Part shown: positions 8,186-18,327 of the stretch, one piece after another
Numbering within the stretch: position 1 is the first letter of the stretch
Layout: each line of letters begins with the position of its first letter
Origin: Spirochaetes bacterium RBG_16_49_21
Lineage (GTDB): Bacteria > Spirochaetota > UBA4802 > UBA5550
Assembly (NCBI GenBank): GCA_001829495.1
Contig: MIBJ01000017.1
Coordinates: forward strand, 111,029 to 175,028
DNA length: 64,000 bases
Direction: 5' to 3'
Translations under genes and position numbers: made by a program
Notes under the pieces: generated by a model
Told to the model about the DNA's origin: nothing
Databases searched by the model: none
Seen by the model: only the letters and a program-made list of their open reading frames with translations

Positions 8186-10750
8186 TCACAATGATTTGGC
8201 CCGCAGGCGGTCCAAGGCCCAGCGCGTGTATTTTCTGATGCGTTTGTCCGGATCGTTTTCAAGGAAGTTCAGTATCTCGGCCCCCTTTTTCGTCTCCAGT
8301 TTTTCAAGCGCCCTGGTCACCATGATCCGCACCTCCTCGTCCGGATCCCGCGCAGCCAGCACAATCCCCCTGAATGCGGATTTCGTTCCCACGAGCGCCA
8401 GCATTTCGGCCGACTCCTTTCTCACCGCCGGACTCCGGTGCGAAAGATTCCTGATTCTGCTTTCAACGTAGCCGGTTGAATCAAGAATCTCGGCGATAAA
8501 CGGCTTTAATGACGGAATATCCTCCTGAAGAAGCTCTTCCAGGCTCTTTTCACCTTTCTGCTTCATCTTCTTGAACACCTCGGTGATGCGCTTGCGAAGA
8601 TCCGGCACCGCGTCCTTGAACAACTCTATTATCCGTGATATCTCCTTTTTTGCGGTCTTGTTCGCAAGGGCGCGCGTTATCTCATCCGTCAATTCCTCCT
8701 CAACCTCCAACCGGGCGATCAGGATATCTATGGAATCGAGCAATCGTGAATGCCCCAAACCGAGGATTGCGCCCTTCTTCACCGAGGCCGCCTCCTCCTC
8801 GTCAAAAAGAATATTCTTGAGGTCCTTGATGATCGCCTCCGATCCATGCGTGCCCAGAACCTGGGCGACCTGTGAACGGACGCGCTCCACCGGATCTCTC
8901 AGCATCGACAGCGCATCACTGAGCAGTTTCAGCTCTTCAAAAGCGACGAGAGCCAATACCCCCGCTATTCTCACGTCCGGGTCGGCGTCCTTGAGCGACA
9001 GTGCTATCCGCTTTACAAATGACTTTTCGCCGAGAGCCGGTATCGAGGCGATGAGAGACGCCCGCACCCTGGCGTCCGCGGTATCCAGCAGCTCCTCGAT
9101 CTTTTTAATAAGCTTTTCTTTGGGATATCCCGAAAGCACCCGGGTGAACTCCCTGGCTTCCTCCAGCGGCAAGAGCGGCAGGTTTTCAAGTATGGTTTGT
9201 ATGCAGTACTCCATATCCATCTCTCCGAGCACCTTCAGTGCCCGGATCCTGATCCTGTGCGGGCACGCCTCCCTGCCGCACCTGATCAGCTGGAATATCT
9301 CAGGCAAGATCAAATACGCCGACATCTTCTTGAGTGCGTCTATTAAAAGCGCGTCATGCCCGAATTCCTCATCCCTCAAAAAAGATAGCAGGGTTTTAAC
9401 GAGGATTTCATCCCCCCGCCCGGACACATACGGGAGGAGAACCCTTATGGCATCATCCTTTCTTCTTTTATTAAGCTCCCGGTCAAAAAGTCTTATGGCT
9501 TCATCATTTCCCCTTGTTGATATGCATTCGGCGGTTTTTGCATACAGCTCCGAGAGCTCGCCGTTTCCCTCAAAGAGCGCGAATACCTTCTGCGCAAGGA
9601 TCGTAATATAGGAGCTGTTCCCCTTTTCAGGAAGCAATTGCGCGCACATGAGCAGGCTGCCCGGGTTGTCGGTGTTTTCTATTATTGACAGAAAAGAGGT
9701 TACATTGACCGCGCATGATTTTTTCAGAAGCTCGCATCTTCTCTCAAAATCCTTCCGATCGCCGAGATTAACATCGGAGCATAGCCTGCGAAGGGCGCCG
9801 TTTCTATCAAGATAGTCGGCAGCGATAAACCTGAATTCCAGATTATCGCTGGGGAGAAAGTGCATGGCGATATTCTCATCATCCTGAGACCCGTCCCGTA
9901 ATAATTCAAGAACATGAAAGATCTGATTCTCGGTGAGCTTTTCAATCTCCGGGCTATACGATTGCGGAAATTCATTCAGTATCCTATCGAAGCACGCCTT
10001 TCTCACCTCAAAAACGGGATCATTCATAACGAGGGTGTTGAGCTCGCTTGCCAGCCGCTCCTTCTCATGCGTATTGAATCCGGAGGCGACGGTCTTCCGT
10101 ACTAACGCGTGGGGATCGTTAAAACCCTCCCACAGGGCGCGTACTGATTTTTCGTCCCGGCTGTCATGAAGGAGGAACTTGACGGCAAAATAGCGTGAGG
10201 CCCATTCAGGGTCGCCCATCATCTCCCTGATCTCAGGCATTTTATCCTTGAATATCTCGCGGGCGACCCTGCCGTCGAACTCCTCTCCTTTGCCGGCAAG
10301 AGAAAGCCTCCGCATCGGAATAAGGTCGCCCGATTTATCCAGCCACGCGGTCAGGAGCCGGGCGAATCTTTTCTTCTCAAGACTTACCAGAAAGCATTTG
10401 AACAGCCCCTTCTCCGCCGCGTAGCCCAGCACCCTCAAAAAATCCCTTTTCTTTTTCTTTGAGAGCAGCCTCTCGAGCCAGAGATCATCAATGCCGGAAA
10501 GGGCAATTATCTGATTGCCGTTTTTCCGCGCGAATTTTTCAAATATCTTTGATCGCCGTAAAAGGCGCCGGGCGCTGTACCTGCGCTTCAACAGCGGCTC
10601 TGCAAGCTCCGGGTTTTGCACAACCCGCCTTAATCTTGACAGCAGCGAAATCCTCGTAAACAATTTCCATGATGTTATTATTATTGCGATCGCAACAGCC
10701 GAACCGAGAATCGACAGCGCCCCATAATAAATAATCAAACTCGCATCCAT
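8186..10750 (-). CDS. Membrane-anchored HEAT-repeat protein
   Basis: About 854 residues. Three possible starts are adjacent (GTG 10756, ATG 10753, ATG 10750). AGGAGG is best spaced for 10750. An N-terminal hydrophobic helix (about 5-30) anchors a long cytosolic solenoid. Repeated helical pairs are visible throughout, with typical HEAT/PBS-lyase turns such as [37 protein letters not shown] and DPDEEVRIMVTRALE. Such solenoids are protein-interaction platforms without catalysis. The gene lies 22 bases downstream of a GAF-PAS cyclase on the same strand, so the two are probably co-transcribed and may work together. No partner or ligand can be named. Confidence 0.88.
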   Translation of the reverse strand: MDASLIIYYGALSILGSAVAIAIIITSWKLFTRISLLSRLRRVVQNPELAEPLLKRRYSARRLLRRSKIFEKFARKNGNQIIALSGIDDLWLERLLSKKKKRDFLRVLGYAAEKGLFKCFLVSLEKKRFARLLTAWLDKSGDLIPMRRLSLAGKGEEFDGRVAREIFKDKMPEIREMMGDPEWASRYFAVKFLLHDSRDEKSVRALWEGFNDPHALVRKTVASGFNTHEKERLASELNTLVMNDPVFEVRKACFDRILNEFPQSYSPEIEKLTENQIFHVLELLRDGSQDDENIAMHFLPSDNLEFRFIAADYLDRNGALRRLCSDVNLGDRKDFERRCELLKKSCAVNVTSFLSIIENTDNPGSLLMCAQLLPEKGNSSYITILAQKVFALFEGNGELSELYAKTAECISTRGNDEAIRLFDRELNKRRKDDAIRVLLPYVSGRGDEILVKTLLSFLRDEEFGHDALLIDALKKMSAYLILPEIFQLIRCGREACPHRIRIRALKVLGEMDMEYCIQTILENLPLLPLEEAREFTRVLSGYPKEKLIKKIEELLDTADARVRASLIASIPALGEKSFVKRIALSLKDADPDVRIAGVLALVAFEELKLLSDALSMLRDPVERVRSQVAQVLGTHGSEAIIKDLKNILFDEEEAASVKKGAILGLGHSRLLDSIDILIARLEVEEELTDEITRALANKTAKKEISRIIELFKDAVPDLRKRITEVFKKMKQKGEKSLEELLQEDIPSLKPFIAEILDSTGYVESRIRNLSHRSPAVRKESAEMLALVGTKSAFRGIVLAARDPDEEVRIMVTRALEKLETKKGAEILNFLENDPDKRIRKYTRWALDRLRAKSL

Positions 10751-10772
10751 CATCACGCCTCCTGAACGTGTC

Positions 10773-12344
10773 CTACTTTTTCTTTTTCTTAATGACTTTA
10801 TAAATAGGGATCGCCTCCGATATTCCCTTGACGGTTACCGGCTTTCTCCCCTCAAGGAGAAACAAATTGTCCAGGAGGCTGCGGGTCTGCTCGGTAATGA
10901 TAACCTCCCCCGGGCCCGCAACGCTCTCCAGCCGGGACGCTATATTGACGGTGTCGCCGATTACGGTATAGTTCATTCTCCGCGGGCTGCCCAGATTGCC
11001 GGCGACAAGATATCCGGTATGCATCCCGATCCCGACTTTCAAGGACGAGGCCTCTCCCTTGAAGAAGCGCCTCCCCTTTGAGCTGATGAGATTCTGTATC
11101 TCCAGAGCGCAGGAAACAGCCAATATGGCGTCCTCCTTTTTCGTTTGAAGGGGCACTCCCCATGCAGCCATGATCGCGTCGCCGATGAACTTGTCGATGT
11201 AGCCCTTATACTTGATCACCACTTCAACCGCCTCGCTGAAGTATTCATTCAGTATCTCTATGATGTATTCCGGATCGCGGCCCTGCGAAAAAGAGGTGTA
11301 CCCCCGTATATCGGCGAAAAATATCGTCGCCTCCTTCTTATCGCCTCCGGGCTTAAGCAGATCCGGAGACTCCGTAAGCCTTTGGACTACTTCGTGGGAC
11401 AGATATCGCGAAAACATGTCCTTGATAAGCCTTCTCTCTTCAACAACCTTTTCAACGGTCTCCTCCAGCTTCCGCTCCCGTGTCTGATCCGTGAATAGGA
11501 GGGTTATTCCCTCGAATCTGCCCCGCTTGGCTTTAAGCGGGCTGATGTTCAGTGAAAAATCCATTTCCCGGCCGGAGCGAAAAATCCCCTGAATCTCCGG
11601 CTGTTCCCTTTGATCCGTTAGGGAAGATTGTACGGCTTTGATTATTCTCTTATCAATTGAATTCTTAAAGACCTCGTTGATATTCTTCCCGATATCTGAA
11701 TCGGTCAATTTAAGGCCCTCTCCCGCTTGCTCGTTGAAATACCGTATCCTCCCCTCCATGTCCGTGGTGACGAGAAGATTCGTCATTGAAGAGAATATGT
11801 TCTCCTGATATACCTGCAATTCTTCTATCTGTTTCAGATAATCCTTGGTCTGCTGGAACAGCTTCGAGCTCTGGATCATGCCGTTGGCGAGCTTGGTAAA
11901 GGAATCGAGGAACAGGAACCGCTCCCGGTTGTAGTAATCCGGTTTGGCTGAATTAAGGATCAACACCCCCAGCAGTGACTTCGAAATTAAAATGGGAAGG
12001 GCGATCCCGCTCGTCATCTCGGGACTGAGCAAAAGATCGCTGAAAGAGGCGCTCTTCCTGTCCAATTGTATCACCGCCTCGTTTGAATCCCTGATGAAAT
12101 CAATAAAATGGGAATCAGCCGAGACATTCGGCGGGACCTCGAGCCGCCCCCGCCTGTACGCCAGCTTCAGATCGCTCTTCTTTTGTTCCGGATCCTCGCT
12201 CAAATACAGGCATGCCAGATCGGATTGGGTGATATCGATGGTCTGCTCAACTATTATAGAGATGAGGGATTGATAATCCAGTTGCCGTGTAAGATGAGCC
12301 CCGGCCCTGGTAAGCTCCTTCAATGGATCAAAATCCGGGGACAT
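10773..12344 (-). CDS. GAF-PAS class III adenylate/guanylate cyclase
   Basis: The track start (12437) is too early. ATG 12344 has AGGAGG close upstream and gives 523 residues. The domain order is GAF (about 14-155), PAS (about 175-290, with TTDMEGRIRYFNE), a coiled-coil linker (LEETVEKVVEERRLI) and a C-terminal class III cyclase. The cyclase is canonical: FFADIRGYTSF, IDKFIGDAIMAAWG with the purine-specifying Lys, and NYTVIGDTVNIASRL with the Thr, Asn and Arg. It is soluble, so GAF and PAS probably sense a small molecule or redox state and control cyclic-nucleotide synthesis. A HEAT-repeat gene follows 22 bases later. cAMP is the likelier product given Lys/Thr. Confidence 0.92.
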   Translation of the reverse strand: MSPDFDPLKELTRAGAHLTRQLDYQSLISIIVEQTIDITQSDLACLYLSEDPEQKKSDLKLAYRRGRLEVPPNVSADSHFIDFIRDSNEAVIQLDRKSASFSDLLLSPEMTSGIALPILISKSLLGVLILNSAKPDYYNRERFLFLDSFTKLANGMIQSSKLFQQTKDYLKQIEELQVYQENIFSSMTNLLVTTDMEGRIRYFNEQAGEGLKLTDSDIGKNINEVFKNSIDKRIIKAVQSSLTDQREQPEIQGIFRSGREMDFSLNISPLKAKRGRFEGITLLFTDQTRERKLEETVEKVVEERRLIKDMFSRYLSHEVVQRLTESPDLLKPGGDKKEATIFFADIRGYTSFSQGRDPEYIIEILNEYFSEAVEVVIKYKGYIDKFIGDAIMAAWGVPLQTKKEDAILAVSCALEIQNLISSKGRRFFKGEASSLKVGIGMHTGYLVAGNLGSPRRMNYTVIGDTVNIASRLESVAGPGEVIITEQTRSLLDNLFLLEGRKPVTVKGISEAIPIYKVIKKKKK

Positions 12345-12569
12345 CAGGCTCCTCCTTATAGCTCTGAAAAAATAATATATACTCTTCATGAGATTCCATG
12401 AATTATATAAATATAATTCTGCCGGTAAAAAAAGCAATAGATAAAATGTAAATAATGGGGAGTTTCGCGCGCTGCTATAAAAAATGTTGCAGATTATTCC
12501 CCCCGTGAGATAAAGGACAAGTCAGTAATACCGGATCATCGGATGAAATAACCTCGAAAGGAGACTGAT

Positions 12570-13637
12570 ATGTTTGATGAAATTCTTGATTTAAACAAGG
12601 AATATTTGGGAAACACGCTGCTCCACTATGCAACATCAGCAGCGGTGATCCTTGTGGGCGCGGCATGTATTTTGATTATCAGATATATCCTGAGAAAAAA
12701 ACTTGAGGCCGGTTCCGGAAAGGCTGATAAATCGCGAGGGGATGGTGTGGCAGCCGGCATGCAAAAATATCTCACCCCGTTTCTGTTTGTTATCGTCGTC
12801 TACGCATCGATTCGGAGCGTATTATCCTTCACCGCCCGTGTGGAGCAGGTCATTCACATAATTTTCATTGTCGCCGCAACCTACTACGGGATACGATTGA
12901 TTTTGGCTTTAGCCAGGGCCTCACTCACCTCGTACCTGAAAAAACAGGACAAGGATAAAGATATTCATGAGATAGAACAGAGGGTGCGCGGCATCTCAAC
13001 CTTCAATAATATCATCATATGGGCGCTCGGAATCATTTTTATAATAAGCAATCTCGGATTCAATATTACCGCCGTGGTGACCGGCCTCGGCATCGGCGGC
13101 GTCGCGCTCGCCCTGGCGTCGCAAAATATCTTCAGGGATCTATTCAACTATTTCGTCATCTTTTTCGATCAGCCGTTCCAGATAGGGGACTTCATCGTAA
13201 TGGACGACATACTCGGCACCATAGAAAAAATCGGCATCAAGACAACCCGGATCAAAAGCCTGCAGGGGGAGGAAGTCGTCATTTCCAATACCGACCTGAC
13301 GAGCAACAAAATCCATAATTACAAAAAAATGGAAAAGCGGCGGGTGCTTTTCACGATCGGCGTGGTCTACCAAACGAGCCCGGAAAAATTAACCGCCATC
13401 CCGGATATAATCAGAAATGTCGTCGGGAGCGTTGAAAATGCGGAATTCGACAGGGCTCATTTCAGGGAATTCGGGGACTGGAGCCTGATATTTGAGATAG
13501 TCTACTACGTTTTAAGCCCGGACTACAACCTCTATATGGACATACAGCAGAGGATTAACTTGGATATTTTCACGGAATTTGCAGGCTGCGGCATAGAGTT
13601 TGCTTATCCGACGAGGAGCATTTATATTGAAAAGTAA
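12570..13637 (+). CDS. MscS-family mechanosensitive ion channel
   Basis: A 355-residue small-conductance channel. There are four or five hydrophobic helices. The last is the pore-lining TM3: the glycine- and alanine-rich GLGIGGVALALASQNIF, followed by RDLFNYFVIF. The beta domain shows FQIGDFIVMDDILGTIEKIG, then TTRIKSLQGEEVVISN, and the cytosolic vestibule continues to the end. AGGAG lies six bases before the ATG. MscS channels open under membrane tension to release solutes on hypo-osmotic shock, which fits the antiporter, UspA and trehalose genes elsewhere in the window. It is transcribed alone, divergent from the cyclase operon. Confidence 0.93.
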   Translation: MFDEILDLNKEYLGNTLLHYATSAAVILVGAACILIIRYILRKKLEAGSGKADKSRGDGVAAGMQKYLTPFLFVIVVYASIRSVLSFTARVEQVIHIIFIVAATYYGIRLILALARASLTSYLKKQDKDKDIHEIEQRVRGISTFNNIIIWALGIIFIISNLGFNITAVVTGLGIGGVALALASQNIFRDLFNYFVIFFDQPFQIGDFIVMDDILGTIEKIGIKTTRIKSLQGEEVVISNTDLTSNKIHNYKKMEKRRVLFTIGVVYQTSPEKLTAIPDIIRNVVGSVENAEFDRAHFREFGDWSLIFEIVYYVLSPDYNLYMDIQQRINLDIFTEFAGCGIEFAYPTRSIYIEK

Positions 13638-13701
13638 TTTTTCAGGAGTTGCCGCCGCTGTCGCGCCGTGCCGCAAGGACTCGCCGGCTGTAACTGAAAA
13701 A
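13638..13701. terminator. Hairpin filling the gap between convergent mscS and uspA genes
   Basis: TTTTTCAG (13638-13645) pairs with CTGAAAAA (13694-13701), extended by AGTT/AACT after one bulged base and by CCG/CGG further in. It occupies exactly the space between two convergent stop codons, and both strands end in T-rich sequence. I read it as a bidirectional terminator, although the loop is long. Confidence 0.42.
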
Positions 13702-14112
13702 TCATTTTTTCGGAATCACCAGTACCGGCAAATTAATCGCGTCTATTATATTTTCATCCGGAGTATCAAATAGCATTGAGTATAATTTGTTTTTATGTTT
13801 ATGCTCGGTGATTATTAAATCAATATTGTTGTTTTTGCAATACTCAGTGACTTCATTATCCAGTTTCCCTTTTGACACGGCGTACGTTACCGTTGTGCTT
13901 TCCAGCAGTTCAGGCGGAGCGGTTTCCTGAACCCTCAGGGCGACGGCGTCCTCCCGGTCGGTCGGATGACGGTACCCGGCATCCGGATCATTAACGTACA
14001 GAATATGGAGCCGGCTTTTAAATTCCTTTGCGATCTCCAGGGCCTTTACAACAAGCGAGACATTTTTCGAGTCTAAATTTATGGGGTATAGAATATTCTT
14101 AATATTCAGCAT
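13702..14112 (-). CDS. Universal stress protein (UspA family)
   Basis: Start moved to ATG 14112, which has GGAGGT four bases upstream, giving 136 residues. The fold is recognisable from KNILYPINLDSKNV at the N terminus, SRLHILYV, and the terminal INLPVLVIP strand. The ATP-binding G-x2-G-x9-G(S/T) motif of MJ0577-type Usps is missing. The corresponding stretch is EHKHKNKLYSMLF, so this is probably a non-ATP-binding UspA-type protein. It lies 34 bases after the antiporter gene on the same strand. Usp domains are often coupled to ion transporters, which suggests a regulatory or stress role in cation homeostasis (inference). Confidence 0.85.
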   Translation of the reverse strand: MLNIKNILYPINLDSKNVSLVVKALEIAKEFKSRLHILYVNDPDAGYRHPTDREDAVALRVQETAPPELLESTTVTYAVSKGKLDNEVTEYCKNNNIDLIITEHKHKNKLYSMLFDTPDENIIDAINLPVLVIPKK

Positions 14113-14146
14113 GGCGACCTCCGGTAAATAGTAATTAAAATACACC

Positions 14147-15640
14147 TCATGCAAAAAACAGCAGCGTAATCATAATGAATACCGGGATTAAAATCGGGAT
14201 AGAATATTTTATCATATAGCCGAAAAAACTCGGCATCGCGATACCCGACTCCTCTGCTATCGATTTTACCATGAAATTCGGCGCGTTGCCTATATAGGAA
14301 TTCGCTCCCATGAACACCGCGCCCGCGCTTATGGCGACAAGGGTATCGGCGTGCTTCGTCATTAAATCAAGCGCGTTTCCGCCGGCTGTTTCAAAAAAAA
14401 CCAGGTAGGTGGGCGCGTTGTCCAGAAAGCTTGAGAGAGACCCGGTTGCCCAGAAGAATTGAGGGTTCCTGAAGCCGCCGTTACTGTCGATAACGCCTCT
14501 GATTACCAGTCCCATAGGTCCGTCGGCTCCAGCCTTCAACATCGCGATCGGCGCGACCATGGTTATGAAAATGGCTGCAAACAGCTTCGCAACCTCCTTG
14601 ATCGGCTCCCAGGTAAATTCATTCTCCTTCCGTATCCCTTTGTCGGTTATCAGGATCGATATGCTTGTTATCACAAGAAGGAGACCCACTTGCAGCAGCA
14701 AGGACGTCGGCATGGAAACGCCGTTGATCGTAAAGGCGACGCCCATATCGATACTGGAGAGTAAGACCGACCCGACGATCGCCGCTATCAGAAAAAAATT
14801 CCGCTTCCCTTCAATCGACAACGTCCTGTTTGCCGCATTTGTCTCCGGAATATCTTTTTCTCTCGTATAATAAAAAATATCCATCATCAGGAATATGACC
14901 AAAAGCATGCCTGCAGCAACAGCCGTCTCTTTGTATACATGGGTCATGGTCCAGAAAAAGCTTACTCCCTTAAGAAATCCGAGGAAGAGCGGCGGGTCGC
15001 CGAGCGGCGTCAGGGACCCCCCGATGTTGGCTACAAGAAATATGAAGAACACGATGACATGAGTCTTGTGTGTTCTCCAGGCATTCGCCCTGATCAGGGG
15101 CCGGATCAGGAGCATGGCCGCGCCGGTGGTACCCATCCAGCTCGCGAGCAGAGTGCCGATAAGAAGAAATCCGCAGTTCACCACGGGCGAGCCGACGAGC
15201 TCGCCCTTAAGCTGGATTCCGCCGGATACCGTATACAGGGCAAGGAGCAATAATATAAAAGGAATAAATTCGCGGAGGTACACCTCCAGAATATAAAATA
15301 CCCCGGTGCCGATGCCGTATCGCAGAGTAAATGCCGAAATGAATAAGACCCCCCAGGCAAGGGCGATTTTGCCGTAATGGTGATGCCAGAAGCGCGGCAG
15401 GGCAAGAGGGAAAATGGCAATAGAGAGAAGAAGCCCGATAAACGGGATCGCCCAGACCAGGGACAGCTCCTTCCCATCAATATGAAAATGATGGCCCTTT
15501 TCCTCAACAGCGGAATGGTCGGATTCAACCTTGACAGACCGGCCACCCTGATGAGGAACGAGCTGTTTTTCCGTATGCTGATCGCAACGCCGGATGTTGA
15601 GATCCCAGAAAAACCAGGCATAGAGACAACAAAATCGCAC
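14147..15640 (-). CDS. NhaD-type Na+/H+ antiporter (ion transporter superfamily)
   Basis: The mature part begins around HIDGKELSLVW and has about 12 membrane helices. Conserved stretches include FWHHHYGK, GTTGAAMLLIRPLIRAN, ANIGGSLTPLGDPPLFLGFL, SSFLDNAPTYLVFF, and GANSYIGNAPNFMVK. These place it in the NhaD/arsenite-permease-like ion transporter superfamily. It probably exports Na+ in exchange for H+. The N terminus is doubtful: the frame given starts at GTG 15640 with a non-signal-like sequence. A better ribosome site and a signal-peptide-like sequence lie in a different frame just upstream (see 15525-15653). uspA follows 34 bases later, so they form one operon. Confidence 0.85.
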   Translation of the reverse strand: MRFCCLYAWFFWDLNIRRCDQHTEKQLVPHQGGRSVKVESDHSAVEEKGHHFHIDGKELSLVWAIPFIGLLLSIAIFPLALPRFWHHHYGKIALAWGVLFISAFTLRYGIGTGVFYILEVYLREFIPFILLLLALYTVSGGIQLKGELVGSPVVNCGFLLIGTLLASWMGTTGAAMLLIRPLIRANAWRTHKTHVIVFFIFLVANIGGSLTPLGDPPLFLGFLKGVSFFWTMTHVYKETAVAAGMLLVIFLMMDIFYYTREKDIPETNAANRTLSIEGKRNFFLIAAIVGSVLLSSIDMGVAFTINGVSMPTSLLLQVGLLLVITSISILITDKGIRKENEFTWEPIKEVAKLFAAIFITMVAPIAMLKAGADGPMGLVIRGVIDSNGGFRNPQFFWATGSLSSFLDNAPTYLVFFETAGGNALDLMTKHADTLVAISAGAVFMGANSYIGNAPNFMVKSIAEESGIAMPSFFGYMIKYSIPILIPVFIMITLLFFA

Positions 15641-15653
15641 CTTTTCCTATCAC
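15525..15653 (-). other. Out-of-frame signal-peptide-like start of the antiporter gene
   Basis: GTG 15653 is preceded by GGGAGG at five bases. It opens a 42-codon frame reading IGKGAILLSLCLVFLGSQ, a good signal-peptide core, and ends in TGA at 15525. Relatives of this antiporter carry an N-terminal hydrophobic segment before the HxDGxxLSxxW start of the mature protein. The most economical reading is a one-base frameshift, real or from sequencing, between this segment and the main frame. Confidence 0.5.
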
Positions 15654-15873
15654 TGTATCCTCCCTATTGTTTTAATGTTAAATTCCCCGGATCGGCGCTG
15701 AATTAATCATGACCAAATAATAAAGCAAACAAATTTTTATGTATAATAAAATAAAGAAAACTTGGGCAGGGGAAGCAGAGAAATATATAATTTTTTATAA
15801 TAAAAATTCAAGGAATTAATACTGAAAAAATTAATGTTTTTAACTGAAATTTTCATGACTTTGTTAAAAATAT
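15654..15873. other. AT-rich divergent intergenic region, no gene seen
   Basis: This stretch separates the antiporter and phosphoketolase genes. It contains runs of A and T with no reading frame, tRNA-like fold or strong palindrome. It must hold the antiporter promoter, but no pair of boxes stands out. The phosphoketolase promoter follows at 15874-15902. Confidence 0.5.
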
Positions 15874-15902
15874 TTGATATGATGAATCAATAAAGATAAA
15901 AT
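15874..15902 (+). promoter_or_regulatory. Sigma-70 promoter of the phosphoketolase-acetate kinase operon
   Basis: TTGATA and TAAAAT are separated by exactly 17 bases. Transcription would start near 15909 and leave a leader of about 50 bases before the phosphoketolase ATG. No operator-like palindrome was noticed around it. Confidence 0.6.
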
Positions 15903-15957
15903 AACGTTCGATGTACCATGATATTAGGCACAGTAACAGAAATGCGCGGAGGTTAAC

Positions 15958-18327
15958 ATGAGCCAAATACTTTCAAACAAAGAGCTGAAAGCGATGAACG
16001 CTTACTGGCGCGCGGCCAACTATCTTTCCATAGGACAGATATACCTCTACGACAACCCCCTGCTCAAGGAGCGGCTCAGGCTTGAGCATATCAAGCCACG
16101 GCTGCTCGGGCATTGGGGAACGACGCCGGGGCTCAATTTCATCTATCTGCATCTCAACCGCGTGATCAAGGAACATGATCTGAACGTCATCTTCATCACC
16201 GGGCCGGGGCACGGCGCCCCCGGCATTATAGCAAATACCTATCTTGAGGGAACATACAGCGAATTCTATCCGGACATCTCGCAGGACGAACCGGGCATGA
16301 AAAAGCTGTTCCGGCAGTTTTCCTTTCCCGGAGGCATACCCAGCCACACCGCTCCGGAAACGCCCGGCTCGATCCATGAGGGGGGCGAGCTCGGATATTC
16401 CCTGTCCCACGCGTTCGGGGCTGCGTTCGACAACCCGGACCTGATCGCAGTCTGCGTGGTGGGCGACGGCGAGGCGGAAACCGGGCCGCTTGCCGCCTCC
16501 TGGCATTCCAATAAATTCTTGAACCCGATCAGGGACGGCGCAGTGCTTCCTGTTTTGCACTTGAATGGATACAAGATAGCCAATCCCACCATATTGGCCA
16601 GAATCAGCCGTGAAGAGCTGGAAAGCCTGTTTTCCGGATACGGATACCAGCCCTATGTTGTCGAGGGGTCAGAGCCCGAGGCCATGCACCAGTTGATGGC
16701 TCTGACCCTCGATACGGTAATTTCCGGGATCAAGGATATCCAGAACAACGCGCGCTCCAAAGGTCTCGCCGAAAGGCCCCGGTGGCCGATCATCATTCTC
16801 ATAACCCCTAAGGGTTGGACCTGTCCCCCGGAGGTCGACGGCCTGAAGCTGGAAGGCTCCTGGAGGTCGCACCAGGTCCCGATGACGGACATGGCTTCCA
16901 AGCCGAAACACGTGAGCCTGCTCGAATCGTGGATGAAAAGCTACGGACAGGAGGAGCTCTTTGACGCAAAAGGAAACCTTGTGCCGGAGGTGGCGGCGCT
17001 CGCGCCGAAAGGAGACCGGAGAATGGGCGCCAATCCTCACGCGAACGGCGGCCTGCTGCTGAAAGACCTGAAGATGCCCGATTTCCGGGAGTACGCGGTT
17101 GCCGTGCCTGGTCCCGGACGGACAACGGCAGAGGCAACCCGTGTGCTGGGAGGATTCCTCCGCGATATCATGAAGCTCAACCTTACCAACAGGAACTTCC
17201 GGGTGATGGGTCCTGACGAGACCTCGTCGAACCGGCTTGATTCAATCTTTGAAGCAACAGAGCGGACATGGCTCGGGGACATGAGGCCGGAGGACACCCA
17301 CCTTTCGCCCGACGGCAGGGTGATGGAGATACTGAGCGAGCATACCTGCCAGGGATGGCTTGAGGGCTATATCCTGACCGGCAGGCACGGACTCTTTTCA
17401 TCTTATGAGGCCTTCATACATATCGTGGACTCCATGTTCAACCAGCACGCGAAATGGCTCAAGGCCACGCGAAGCGATATTCCCTGGAGGCGGCCCATAG
17501 CCTCCCTGAACTATCTTCTCACCTCGCACGTATGGCGGCAGGACCATAACGGGTTCTCCCATCAAGACCCGGGCTTTATCGATCACGTGGTGAACAAAAA
17601 AGCGGACGTGGTGCGTGTCTATTTTCCGCCTGACGCAAACACCCTGTTGTCAGTAGCGGACCACTGTCTGAGGAGCCGCAACTATGTGAACGTGATAGTC
17701 GCGGGAAAACAGCCCGAGCCCCAGTGGCTCGATATGGATTCAGCGATTAAACACTGCACTGCGGGGATAGGTATCTGGGAATGGGCGAGCAGCGACCAGG
17801 GAGGGGAGCCGGACCTGGTCATGGCCTGCGCCGGCGACGTACCCACGCTCGAGACCCTGGCTGCTGTGGAGATTCTGCGCCGGCACGCTCCGGACGTAAC
17901 GGTGAGGGTCATCAACGTGGTCGACCTCATGACCCTCCAGCCTGCCGAGGAGCATCCGCACGGACTGCCGGACGGAGAATTCGACGTCCTTTTCACCACC
18001 GACAAGCCGGTCATATTCGCCTACCACGGATACCCCTGGCTGATACACCGGCTCACCTACCGGAGGACGAATCACCACAACCTCCACGTGCGCGGATACA
18101 AGGAGGAGGGAACGACGACCACGCCGTTCGATATGACCGTACGCAACGATCTTGACCGCTTCCATCTGGTCGGCGCTGCCATAGACCGCGTGCCCAAGCT
18201 GGGATATAGGGCTGCATACCTGAAGCAGATGATCCGGGACAGGCTCATAGAGCATAAGGAATATATAACATCCCACGGCCAGGACATGCCCGAGATTATC
18301 GAGTGGACCTGGGGAAGGAACGATTGA
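15958..18327 (+). CDS. xfp: Xylulose-5-phosphate/fructose-6-phosphate phosphoketolase
   Basis: A 789-residue protein of full family length. It is thiamine-diphosphate dependent and cleaves xylulose-5-phosphate (and often fructose-6-phosphate) with phosphate to acetyl phosphate plus glyceraldehyde-3-phosphate or erythrose-4-phosphate. Signatures include [39 protein letters not shown], the cofactor motif [19 protein letters not shown], and [19 protein letters not shown] lies five bases upstream of the ATG. Its stop overlaps the start region of acetate kinase, so acetyl phosphate can pass straight to ATP synthesis. The pentose-phosphate operon 9 kb away would supply its substrate. Confidence 0.97.
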   Translation: MSQILSNKELKAMNAYWRAANYLSIGQIYLYDNPLLKERLRLEHIKPRLLGHWGTTPGLNFIYLHLNRVIKEHDLNVIFITGPGHGAPGIIANTYLEGTYSEFYPDISQDEPGMKKLFRQFSFPGGIPSHTAPETPGSIHEGGELGYSLSHAFGAAFDNPDLIAVCVVGDGEAETGPLAASWHSNKFLNPIRDGAVLPVLHLNGYKIANPTILARISREELESLFSGYGYQPYVVEGSEPEAMHQLMALTLDTVISGIKDIQNNARSKGLAERPRWPIIILITPKGWTCPPEVDGLKLEGSWRSHQVPMTDMASKPKHVSLLESWMKSYGQEELFDAKGNLVPEVAALAPKGDRRMGANPHANGGLLLKDLKMPDFREYAVAVPGPGRTTAEATRVLGGFLRDIMKLNLTNRNFRVMGPDETSSNRLDSIFEATERTWLGDMRPEDTHLSPDGRVMEILSEHTCQGWLEGYILTGRHGLFSSYEAFIHIVDSMFNQHAKWLKATRSDIPWRRPIASLNYLLTSHVWRQDHNGFSHQDPGFIDHVVNKKADVVRVYFPPDANTLLSVADHCLRSRNYVNVIVAGKQPEPQWLDMDSAIKHCTAGIGIWEWASSDQGGEPDLVMACAGDVPTLETLAAVEILRRHAPDVTVRVINVVDLMTLQPAEEHPHGLPDGEFDVLFTTDKPVIFAYHGYPWLIHRLTYRRTNHHNLHVRGYKEEGTTTTPFDMTVRNDLDRFHLVGAAIDRVPKLGYRAAYLKQMIRDRLIEHKEYITSHGQDMPEIIEWTWGRND

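Noticed and set aside
8571-9611. 346-codon Ser/Arg-rich ORF opposite the HEAT-repeat gene
   Set aside because: Its composition is that of a frame opposite Leu/Glu-rich helical repeats. It has no motif or ribosome site.
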